Assembly: GCF_001039355.2 (NCBI RefSeq) | Contig: NW_019774403.1 | Coordinates: 139,032-166,744, forward strand | From: Lingula anatina | Taxonomy: Eukaryota > Brachiopoda > Lingulata > Lingulida > Lingulidae | Length of the DNA stretch: 27,713 nucleotides | Direction of reading: 5' to 3' | In this document: positions 11,382-22,543 of the stretch, piece after piece | How the letters are laid out: the number at the start of each line of letters is the position of its first letter | Numbering within the stretch: position 1 is the first letter of the stretch | Made by a program: the position numbers and the translations under genes | Notes under the pieces: model-generated | The model's database searches: none | Told to the model about the DNA's origin: nothing | The model's input: only the letters and a program-made list of their open reading frames with translations

Positions 11382-13735
11382 TGGAGCCAAATCCCATTAC
11401 TAAAAATGCATCTTAAAAACGATGTATCTTGTTCTAAAAAAATATAGGAACCAGTGTATCTGAGAGAACCACGACTTAAATCTCAATTTTAAGTTCACAA
11501 ACTGCTCCTTAATCGGGCTATCTAGTTTCCTTATTATTTCAAATGTGCAAAAATACCATTATCTCTTAACCAAGTGACAAAGCTTTCCCCAAATAGAACA
11601 TGCTTAATTCTTCCCAGCATGTGCTGCATGCCAGGATATTTAGTTTGCACCAACAGTGCTGCCACCTGTGAACTTAAAAACATGACAACCCCAGCCCAAT
11701 TTTTGAAAATGACAGGCACATAATGTGCATTGTTCCACTTTTTCTTCTGCAGACTTAACATTAACTAAGAGCATATTTAATGAAATCAACTTCTGTACAT
11801 CTACTTTCTTTTCAACTTGTTTTGACTTTTTGCAGGTTTCTACAACATTTGCCTTTGCTGCCTTTAATTCAACTTGACTTATACCAAGCAAGTCTATGGT
11901 GTATGCTGAAGAAGACCAGTTAGCTTTACCATGAAAAAATGGAAGTACAGAGGATCATCTAACCAAGTACACTTTTGTTTCCAAAAATAAATAATTAAAC
12001 TAAATTAGAATTATTTACAAAGAAATTAACTTCTGCTTAACTAATGTCATATAATGATGTATAATTAATCGAAGAACCAAAAGATTTTAATTATGAAAAT
12101 AAATGAAAAAAAAATAATAATAATTAAACGATCCACATCACATTTACACATCATTATCATAACATGCAACTATATTTTGATAATACTTACACACTGTAGA
12201 GAATTTATACAAATCCAACACCAATGAATAGGTATCTTACAGCCCTGTTGAAATTCTACTAAGTCCAATATATGACACCAAATGTTGCTTATGTAGCAAA
12301 GAATGAACAAGGGTACACCTTCAATAAATCTTAATATAATAATTCATGAAAATGTTTGAAATATTTAAATGTACAGTATGTTATGAATAGGAATTTCTTG
12401 GTTAACCCTTACCCTCCTATGCAGTGCTCAGCTTCTTGTCCAGTGCTTGTATACACATGACAATAGGAGAGAAAGTGTTAGCCCTCAGAATTTGTCTTTC
12501 TGAACCATTTCATTGTACATAAATTGATAAATTACTTCTTATAATTTTAAAACTGGACTCAGTTGACATACAGCATCTCCTACATAAATGCAAATAGCCA
12601 CTGTTGCTATTAAGGGTATGTCAATCAACATTTTTATTCGTTTCCTCCAGAAAACATTCATCTGAGGTAGGCCTTACAATCCATAACAGTATGATATAAA
12701 ACATAGGCACTGTATCAAAACTCGCATTTGGACGTGATACATATCCCGCTTCTAGATCTCAAGGTCTGACCATCCCGGTACTGTGGCCAGCAACTCACAA
12801 TAGGATAAAAACTCAACATAATCATAATAATGATAATAAAAACATAAAACAATACATTTAAACTTCAAATACTTCACGATAAAATAACCCGGGATATGTT
12901 GATATTTTTTGTAGTTTAAAGAACAGTACTACAATAATAACATAGATCAGTGAAATGCGTGGACCCCTCTCGGTCCATGAACTTCCACCCTCTTCCACTG
13001 TTATTGTAAGCTGCAATATGTAAATATAGTAATACAGGACTGTACAGCAATATTATAATTATCATGTATAATAAAAATCAGTCACAACTGCCTTCCAAGG
13101 AGTTTTACCCGTAATACATGCACCGAAGTGCTCAGTTCCTCAAAGGCACCTCACAACTGTCACCTCGTTGCTTGCAGTGCTATTACCACATTCCCTGCAA
13201 CAAGGTGGCATGCTTCCTTGTTCTTAGGGATACCACAATATATACAATGTGATGCCATGTTATCTTCTTATAAGAATGTCAATGTCAAATATATAATTCT
13301 TGTAGTTTATGAAAGCTTTCAGAGCCATCATTGTCTGATTCACTAACACTGCTCCAATGTTCCATAACAACAAATCACTTATTCAATAAGCCTTTTCAGA
13401 AACTCAGGACTTTGATATTTCAATCAACTCATCAGAAGAGCATTTTCATCTTTGAGATAAAGAATTGCATTCTCTCCAATTAGCCACTATCTATCCCTCT
13501 TTTCAACAATGTTGCATAAAATAGTCCTTTCACCAGAGTGAAAATGAATGAACATTAACTGGAAAACTGCCAACAATTTTTGTAAATTGCTATCTTATTT
13601 TCTTTGTGTTTATCCATTCATTCTACAATCTGTGGGTAATCAGACATCCCTCATTTCAATTCATGGATAGATAACATTTCTGTACTTCAGTAATTATTCC
13701 CAAGTTTCAAAATTATAACTTTTTTTGTTAATTTT

Positions 13736-13736
13736 N
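13736..13736. other. Single N: assembly join 2
   Basis: Lone N exactly between the two 3.2-kb copies. The base after it starts gggaggagagacat, the same as 10569 onward. Read as a scaffold join between overlapping contig ends. Confidence 0.88.
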
Positions 13737-14092
13737 GGGAGGAGAGACATCCTAAAAAATATCACTCTGAAAATAACTAAGCACTGTTTTCATCTATTTT
13801 CAATTTCTTCTACATTTCTGTTTCAAAGTTTAACACTCATCTCTTTTAGATACATTTACATTGTGTCACATAACAGGCAATCTCCCATTTCATTATCCAT
13901 GATATTTCCCCTTTTTTTTGCACAAAAATATCATAACAATATTATCTGTCCTACATACTGTTGTGACGATGGAGAAGGGGGCGCTTAACCCATGAAGTGC
14001 TCCAACCTCTCCCGCAGCCTTGATATATACTTGTGTAGGTAAATACAAAGACCCGGGCTCAAAGGATTACAAAGCTTATAATATAATATATA

Positions 14093-14135
14093 GATAGATG
14101 TATATTTATAGATAGATAGATAGATAGATAGATAA
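14093..14135. repeat. GATA microsatellite, copy 2
   Basis: Six uninterrupted GATA units (14111-14134), two more than copy 1. Confidence 0.93.
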
Positions 14136-14331
14136 TGTATATACAATTAAAATGCATAATGCTAACCCATATTCAGGACTTATGAGCACTCTACTCAATT
14201 TTACATACTCATAAAATCCTGGTTATCGGTTTGCGTTACTCCTGAGACATCCAAACTCCTGTATTTGTTGTACTTCACCCCTCCCCCCACCCAAACCAGT
14301 TGTTCTACAGCTTTACATAATTATCATCATC

Positions 14332-14370
<39 letters not shown>
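14332..14370. repeat. (AAT)13 microsatellite, copy 2
   Basis: Thirteen perfect AAT units, one fewer than copy 1. Confidence 0.95.
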
Positions 14371-14548
14371 CAAAGTTGTTGTTTTACAAGTGCTCTCTAT
14401 GCTGACTGTATACCATTATTGCAAATACATAACATCTACCTCGGGGCACTACGGTGCAGGGGCCAGTAACTTCTGTATATTTGAACAGGTCTCTGAACTA
14501 TAATACAACAAAGTGGCTAATCATGAGGTAGAATGGAGGAAATCTTTA

Positions 14549-14562
14549 CCACCAGAGGGTGC
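14549..14562 (+). promoter_or_regulatory. CTCF-like motif, copy 2
   Basis: CCACCAGAGGGTGC, counterpart of 11368-11381 with one substitution. Confidence 0.3.
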
Positions 14563-17500
14563 TGGAGCCAAATCCCATTACTAAAAATGCATCTTAAAAA
14601 CGATGTATCTTGTTCTAAAAAAATATAGGAACCAGTGTATCTGCGAGAACCACGACTTAATTCTCAATTTTAAGTTCACAAACTGCTCCTTAATTGGGCT
14701 ATCTAGTTTCCTTATTATTTCAAATGTGCAAAAATACCATTATCTCTTAACCAAGTGACAAAGCTTTCCCCAAATAGAACATGCTTAATTCTTCCCAGCA
14801 TGTGCTGCTTGCCAGGATATTTAGTTTGCACCAACAGTGCTGCCACCTGTGAACTTAAAAACATGACAACCCCAGCCCAATTTTTGAAAATGACAGGCAC
14901 ATAATGTGCATTGTTCCACTTTTTCTTCTGCAGACTTTACATTAACTAAGAGCATATTTAATGAAATCAACTTCTGTACATCTATTTTCTTTTCAACTTG
15001 TTTTGACTTTTTGCAGGTTTCTACAACATTTGCCTTTGCTGCCTTTAATTCAACTTGACTTATACCAAGCAAGTCTATGGTGTCGTCTATGGTGTATGCT
15101 GAAGAAGACCAGTTAGCTTTACCATGAAAAAATGGAAGTACTGAGGATCATCTAACCAAGTACACTTTTGCTTCCAAAAATAAATAATTAAACTAAATTA
15201 GAATTATTTACAAAGAAATTAACTTCTGCTTAACAAATGTCATATAATGATGTATAATTAATTGAAGAACCACAAGATTTTTATTATGAAAATAAATGAA
15301 AAAAAAAGAAATAATAATTAAATGATCCACATCACATTTACACATCATTATCATAACATGCAACTATATTTTGATAATACTTACACACTGTAGAGAATTT
15401 ATACAAATCCAACACCAATGAATAGGTATCTTACAGCCCTGTTGAAATTCTACTAAGTCCAATATATGACACCAAATGTTGCTTATGTAGCAAAGAATGA
15501 ACAAGGGTACACCTTCAATAAATCTTAATATAATAATTCATGAAAATGTTTGAAATATTTAAATGTACAGTATGTTATGAATAGGAATTTCTTGGTTAAC
15601 CCTTACCCTCCTATGCAGTGCTCAGCTTCTTGTCCAGTACTTGTATACACATGACAATAGGAGAGAAAGTGTTAGCCCTCAGAATTTGTCTTTCTGAACC
15701 ATTTCATTGTACATAAATTGATAAATTACTTCTTATAATTTTAAAACTGGACTCAGTTGACATACAGCATCTCCTACATAAATGCAAATAGCCACTGTTG
15801 CTATTAAGGGTATGTCAATCAACATTTTTATTCGTTTCCTCCAGAAAACATTCATCTGAGGTAGGCCTTACAATCCATAACAGTATGATATAAAACATAG
15901 GCACTGTATCAAAACTCGCATTTGGACGTGGTACATATCCTGCTTCTAGATCTCAAGATCTGACCATCCCGGTACTGTGGCCAGCAACTCACAATAGGAT
16001 AAAAACTCAACATAATCATAATAATGATAATAAAAACATAAAACAATACATTTAAACTTCAAATACTTCACGATAAAATAACCCGGGATATGTTGATATT
16101 TTTTGTAGTTTAAAGAACAGTACTACAATAATAACATAGATCAGTGAAATGCGTGGACCCCTCTCGGTCCATGAACTTCCACCCTCTTCCACTGTTATTG
16201 TAAGCTGCAATATGTAAATATAGTAATACAGGACTGTACAGCAATATTATAATTATCATGTATAATAAAAATCAGTCACAACTGCCTTCCAAGGAGTTTT
16301 ACCCGTAATACATGCACCGAAGTGCTCAGTTCCTCAAAGGCACCTCACAACTGTCACCTCGTTGCTTGCAGTGCTATTACCACATTCTCTGCAACAAGGT
16401 GGCATGCTTCCTTGTTCTTAGGGATACCACAATATATACAATGTGATGCCATGTTATCTTCTTATAAGAATGTCAATGTCAAATATATAATTCTTGTAGT
16501 TTATGAAAGCTTTCAGAGCCATCATTGTCTGATTCACTAACACTGCTCCAATGTTCCATAACAACAAATCACTTATTCAATAAGCCTTTTCAGAAACTCA
16601 GGACTTTGATATTTCAATCAACTCATCAGAAGAGCATTTTCATCTTTGAGATAAAGAATTGCATTCTCTCCAATTAGCCACTATCTATCCCTCTTTTCAA
16701 CAATGTTGCATAAAATAGTCCTTTAACCAGAGTGAAAATGAATGAACATTAACTGGAAAACTGCCAACAATTTCTGTAAATTGCTATCTTATTTTCTTTG
16801 TGTTTATCCATTCATTCTACAATCTGTCGGTAATCAGACATCCCTCATTTCAATTCATGGATAGATAACATTTCTGTACTTCAGTAATTATTCCCAAGTT
16901 TCAAAATTATAACTTTTTTTGTTAATTTTAAAAACATTCCGTCTCACAAGACCCCAATATTCAAGAAAAGTGGAGTATATATTTGTGGTATTACAAACAA
17001 AACATCATTTTGGAAATTATTCTGTCAATCTTGTTCGAATAAGGCAAGCAAACATACAACTGTCTTATCTCCCTAAGCTTAACTTTCCCTTTCTAATTGC
17101 ACACAAAACGGACGTCGCACCTGAGTCAATCAATAAACTACACATACCTCGAGCAACTAACGTCACTGAAATTAATCACTTTCAATGCATTTGCCAACAC
17201 AAAGACGAAGAGAATCCCTGCAAGTATACAAATCTTTCAGGCTATGTTGAATGTTCAATATACAACGCCTCCGTCTCGCATCAAGAATGACACTAATCCA
17301 TGTTCAATGTGGTATATACTTCCACCACAGGTAACACAAAACAATAAATAAAGAACTGGTATTGCTTCTTACTTTTTTTCCAAAATGGATGAGCCGAGGT
17401 CAGACAGTTTACTTTTTTTTTCTACTCAAATGGATGGGTCTAAAAGAAGATACATTTCTTTTCCGGGATTTTGTTCATCGAAAACAATCTAGTGTGCCAG

Positions 17501-17835
17501 CAAGTCCCAAATATACCATTCCCCGAACACTTGAAACAAATACTGCTGAGCCAGTGGTTTCCAGTTAAAAACAATGTGTGAGCAGATTAGAAGAACCACT
17601 TCCCTGTGAATGCAGTTTTTATCTCAACATCTCAATCTCAAGGAGGTAAAGCATTTGAGGTTGAATCAATTGACGAGGTAAAAATGTTATGAAATCCGAG
17701 TGCACCCATATCTGATGCAATAACCTTAAAACATACTGTTGTTATATGCCAAACAGTACACGTAATAATCTTGATACATCTGAACACAGGTAATTGGTGA
17801 CTTAAGTTGTTTTCAATGTACTGCTGGACTTAAAA

Positions 17836-17841
17836 TTTATT
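17836..17841 (-). promoter_or_regulatory. Candidate poly(A) signal (AATAAA) of ACVR2
   Basis: On the minus strand an AATAAA hexamer lies about 1.7 kb past the ACVR2 stop codon. It is the first clear canonical hexamer I saw downstream. An ATTAAA-type variant lies about 20 bases upstream of it on the minus strand. No strong GU-rich element is obvious just beyond, so the actual 3' end is uncertain. Confidence 0.3.
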
Positions 17842-19052
17842 ACAGTAAACTTCGGCTGGTTTAATGAGAATACAGGTGGAGCTCTTCAGTCTTGATACAT
17901 AACTGGCTCAGAATGTACAAGACCGAGAATAGTTCCAGCAGTATTCTAAGAAAACCAGCTTGTAACATCTTCAATTGCTAATATTTTATACACCAGGTTA
18001 AACTTTTCACATAAAATGGGACCGAATGAATAACCAACACAGGGAGGGTCTGCATGTCCACCAAAAAATAAAATATACATATAATAAGTTGCTTCGGAAG
18101 CAACAGGTAAGAGGTCAAAAGTGTTAAAATGTTTGGCAATTACTCACAAAGACTGAATGAAACTGACACCTGTTACTTTCCAAAATAATATTTTGTTTGC
18201 GCTCTCAAAAGGTACCATTCAAAAACTTAAAACAAGGAGCTGGATGCAACTTTGAAAAATGTTTCCCGTTCTGTAACTAAAAAACAATTCATGTTGGAAT
18301 AAGAGAAAATTCAAAGGTAAAATGTTATTTTGAGTTTGTGAATAATTACCTGAGGAAATTCAGACTTCCACGCCACTAAAATGATGGCCTTTTTTACACC
18401 CAAGTCTGAAACAGAAACTGCTTTCCAGCAGCACACTTTTCATAACTTGATTGTGTGTGTGTGTGATTACAGTATGGAGGAGACTGCTAGATGATATCAC
18501 CCGATTCCTCTTAACTCAAACCCAGATATACACCAGTTTATCCCGTTTTGAACCATAATCATTCACCAAGCCTGCTAGACCTACTTCTGCCTCAGGCCAA
18601 CTTAAATGCTTTTAGTTGGCATTTCTATTATTTAACCCTATTTTCTTTGTTGTAGACTTCTGTGAAAATATCCATTCTTTTTCCCCTCACTTACAGTTAG
18701 TAAAATTGAACAGATCACAAGCCAGCTTACAGAATTGCACTTCTACTGGTCATATGTGCCCAGTGATAGCCATTTTGCCTAGCATGTCCACTCCTTCACT
18801 TGCATCCACATAATATATAGTGCTGCTTATGCTGCAGCATTGTTCCAAGGCAGTAGATAGTGAGACTGTGGAAAGAGTTTCATAGGTCTCTTCTTTACCA
18901 CTTCACATTCCATCAAGGGCACTTGGCTATAATATTATCTCAGCCAATACCCCCCTCAGCTGGCATTTTGTCATAGGCAACATCAGATCTTGACCAAGTC
19001 TCTCAACATGACACTCAACTCTCTCTTTTTAAAAAACTCCCCGTTTCATTTA

Positions 19053-19071
19053 CCCCCCCCCCCCCTCCCCC
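19053..19071. repeat. Poly-C tract
   Basis: Nineteen bases, all C except one T, in the ACVR2 downstream region (G-run on the transcript strand). Confidence 0.95.
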
Positions 19072-19415
19072 ATTTCTCGGCCATAAGGTGCAGGGATACA
19101 TAGTCTGTGGAAACACAGAAGTCCCTAAGTGCTGCTAGGTCACAGGGTCACATTGCCTTCATGTTTACACACAGGAGGACCACCGTCTTTGAAGGGAGAG
19201 CTATGTACAAGTCAGTTCCCTGTAATCTCATCATCCAAGAATCTAGACATAAGTACAACTAATGCAACCTATATATATATCACTATATCTATGTTTCTTT
19301 CTATATATATATATTACTATATATAAGGCAAGTGAACATCATAAATCAGTTGGTGACTTTTTACACAGCGCCATTACTGTACATATCTGAGGTATGGGTT
19401 CACCGGTTTCTTGCT

Positions 19416-19451
19416 CCATAGCAACTCCATGGCAACAGTTGTCATGGCAAT
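19416..19451. promoter_or_regulatory. Cluster of X-box/RFX-like half sites
   Basis: Three related decamers: CCATAGCAAC (19416-19425), CCATGGCAAC (19427-19436) and TCATGGCAAT (19442-19451). The last sits in GTTGTCATGGCAAT, which fits the X-box RYYNYYATRRNRAC at 13 of 14. The cluster lies about 100-135 bases past the ACVR2 stop, in probable 3' UTR. Confidence 0.35.
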
Positions 19452-19550
19452 GCCATGGTCATACACCAACCCCACATACGTCATAATTCTCAGTGTCCTG
19501 CAATACTGTTGCTTATTTTCAGAGGTCCATATGTGTGTGTTTTGCACAGC

Positions 19551-19748
19551 TCAGATGCTAGATTCTTTTTGTGTCACTTCTGGATTATTATTACTCGAGG
19601 TGATGACGGCAGTCTGAGGTAGGGGGGTGCTGGCGGCTGTGAGGCGAACAAGTTGTGAAATGCGCTCCTCGACACAACCAGCTGACAAACGTGCCTCTGC
19701 ATCCTGGTCCCAGCATTCCTCGATGGTGTCACAGAATGCCTGCAAACC
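19551..19748 (-). CDS. ACVR2: ACVR2 last coding exon and stop
   Basis: Codes the end of the kinase domain and the tail. It starts [13 protein letters not shown], carries the family motif [12 protein letters not shown] (the conserved subdomain XI arginine is in it), and ends TQKESSI followed by TGA at 19553-19551. The acceptor ctctgcag at 19756-19749 follows a pyrimidine-rich stretch. The middle of the tail is Thr/Ser/Asn-rich and divergent from vertebrates, while the KESS terminus is kept. The N at 19893 lies about 145 bases upstream inside the intron and does not touch the coding sequence. Confidence 0.96.
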   Translation of the reverse strand, partial: GLQAFCDTIEECWDQDAEARLSAGCVEERISQLVRLTAASTPLPQTAVITSSNNNPEVTQKESSI

Positions 19749-21894
19749 CTGCAGAGATGAAGACAAGAATGTATGAGTTAAAGGATTGATTACAGCAAGA
19801 TCATAGTTGTAATACAAGATGACAATATATTTGCAAAGTACAGGTGTTGGTTGAGGATTTGGGGGGAGAGGGGGAGTGGCAGTCTCTTCCAANACAAGAT
19901 GACAATATATTTGTCTTCCAACACCCCCCCCCCCCCACCACCACCACCATTAAGCCAACATAAAAAAAAAATTTGTTAAAATAATCTCATTCTAAAACCC
20001 GAATGGTAAAGAACATATTCCTGACAACCCATAATAAATGTTCATGATATTGCATAATAAAAATGCAATAAAGACACTGCACCTCTATTAAAAAACAGAC
20101 TTCATGACTCAGTAAGTCTAATTCTTTTATTTTTCAGATTTTTTTTAAATTGCATGATATCATTCACACAATACTGAGCGATCACTGAACACATAAAATT
20201 CAGACTATTTAAAGAACCACTTATTTTTTATTTAAGTTATATTCCAATGAGATGATTAATCAATCAATTCATCTCATTATTTCATTTGAAGGACTAGCAT
20301 TTCAGAGTTCCCATCAACTCATAAAAACATATAAAGAGCCCCAACCTATAAGCTATCGGTGATACATTATTTTACTAAAATAAACTCAGTTTTAGGAACT
20401 AGGATGTAATTAAGTGTGTATCTTACTTATAACACTGACTTGGCTATAACACAGAAAACAATAACGTAAAAGAACAACAATCTTATGGCGCCACCTTCAG
20501 AATGACTTTCAACATCAAAAAGTAAAATAAACTCTGTGTCACGTTTGAATACGATGTTACACTAATGTAATGACCTCAGCAAGTTGAAATTCTATTTATT
20601 TTTCATAAATACGTTGAATTTACATCCAAATGTACCTCAGCATGCAACTACGTAATTCATTGGTGAGTAAGTGTAAGTGCCTGCGTGCGTGCCATAATAT
20701 TAGCAAGATATGCCTTGAAATATGCAGCTGTTCCTTTTGATTTACTGCTTTTCATATTTTGGGAGACGGACCATCCTTGGACCAAAACTACAAGAGATTC
20801 ATGACAAGTGCACTTAGTGCAGTACCAGTTCTCCATGCCACCACTGAACAAATGGAAATGAAAATATCCATACTCTCATATAATGTTTAGTTATCTATCT
20901 AAGAATCAATGGTTAAACCAATCTGACCTCTTGTCCCAATGCCACTGATTATCTCTATTTCTAACCCTTGAGCTGTTGACAAGGACAGTTCAATGAAGGA
21001 CTCCTGCTAGTGTTCAAGGTAACAGGCTGATAAGGCCCGTTCCCATCAGAGCCAACTTAGACAGGAAACAGTTAACTTACGTTTCCAGTCAGGTTATGTG
21101 GGCAAAATTTTAACAACCAGAACATGCTGATCAGGATTAGCTGGGAGCAAATCTATCTCTTGTCCCACTCATCACTACTGAAATGAGCAGCGTGATGCTG
21201 TGTATGGCACATGTGTTTAAATTTTTCATGCTGCTTGTTTCAGTTATAATTCTTTAAAAAAGCTGTTTCCAATACTCACTCCATGTTTTAACCAGTGTTC
21301 TTTAAATGCTGGCCTGACTTTCTTGTGGACCACAGCATCCTGCATATCCTCCAAAGTGGGATGCTGACCGACCTCATCTTCAAAGGGGAGCTGGTAGTCC
21401 TCTACAGGGCCTGGTAGCCAAAACAAACAATAAACATATGAACCACAAATGGTTTTATAGGACACCCAACACTGTACAAGTAATAACTACCTGTGAATGT
21501 TTATACAAAAGTTTGGAAAAGGGAGTTGAGATTATGTTGTGAAGAATTTTTTTCAAATTTCTGAAATATATCTTGGGTGGAAAAAATAATGAAATGAAAT
21601 GAGTGGTGTTTGTAGGCCATAGCAATTGTGGCAGCCAACTTACCATCTGCTGCTGAACACCTTGACACGATTTCCCACAATACTAAGCCACATGCGTACA
21701 TGTCAATACGCATAAAGGCGTCTCTGTTAAAGTTAATAGCGCCCTCCAGTACCTCGGGAGCCATGTATCTGCGTGTCCCAACCTGCAATCAAAATGAAGA
21801 AAGCATTAATACAAATGGAAACCCATTTTTCCAGATTTAATCCACCCACGACTTTTCAGTTAAAGATGAAAAAGGAATTTACTCTATGAACTAA

Positions 21895-21941
<47 letters not shown>

Positions 21942-22499
21942 CTTGTCTACTGTCCATCTGTGATCCTTGTCTCTCTTTTTAATCAATCAATTATTACAGA
22001 AGATAATTTTTTCTTCTTTTTTGGCCATTATAATTTGATACTTGGCCATTTGTTTGGGCGTTTCAGACCAGTAAATAGCATGCTTTCCTTGACCTACACA
22101 GATCATGCTTCAACAAAAAATTACACCAGTTGATAAAAAAAGAACATGAACAACATCTATCACAAGTTGCATTTTTTTTTTACTTTTATGAAAACCAGTC
22201 CCAAAATCTGCCAGCTGGAATCAAGTTTAAGCCATCCTGGATTAAGACTTAAGACAAATAAAAAAGATGTACAGGAAATGAAAAGTACGAATGTTTTCTT
22301 AACAGTTTATTGCTTTTATGCACCCAGAGCTATTATTGGAAAGGTTGCCCACAGCAATGAGGCATTTGTTCTTTTAATTTTTTTTTCTCTTACTGGGGCA
22401 TGGGTGTGAGGACTGTTGTACCCTCATTATTTCCTTTTTAATCTATTAATTTATCAAGCCCCCCCCCCAAGCATGTTTTCAACTTACCCCCCTCCCCCC

Positions 22500-22543
<44 letters not shown>

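Larger units (their letters stand above)
10569..13735. repeat. 3.2-kb direct repeat, copy 1 (probable allelic duplicate)
   Basis: Matches 13737-16929 along its whole length with rare SNPs and small indels. It ends gttaatttt immediately before the N at 13736; the same nine bases occur at 16921-16929, where the other copy continues. Non-coding, with GATA and AAT microsatellites. Minus-strand open frames at 11534-11761 and 11640-11891 have no recognised domain. Confidence 0.93.
13737..16929. repeat. 3.2-kb direct repeat, copy 2
   Basis: Copy of 10569-13735. Differences are allele-like: six GATA units instead of four, 13 AAT units instead of 14, a 12-nt tandem duplication (tctatggtgtcg) near 15075, an extra tattttc near 13795, and scattered SNPs. 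It continues into the sequence downstream of ACVR2 at 16930, so this copy belongs to the same contig as the receptor's 3' end. Confidence 0.93.
16930..19550. other. ACVR2 3' UTR and downstream non-coding sequence
   Basis: No recognisable gene. On the minus strand the part next to 19551 must be 3' UTR, of unknown length. It holds a poly-C tract (19053-19071), short TA runs (19270-19280 and 19302-19314) and a cluster of CCAT(A/G)GCAAC motifs. The open frames at 16919-17290 (123 codons) and 17362-17568 on the plus strand show no family motif and are read as chance frames. Confidence 0.6.

Noticed and set aside
11534-11891. Overlapping minus-strand frames repeated at 14715-15072
   Set aside because: Their repetition follows from the duplicated 3.2-kb segment. 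Start codon and residues differ between copies, and I recognise no family.
16919-17290. 123-codon plus-strand frame
   Set aside because: No motif, and it lies at the copy 2 end and in the downstream region of ACVR2. No splice or promoter evidence.
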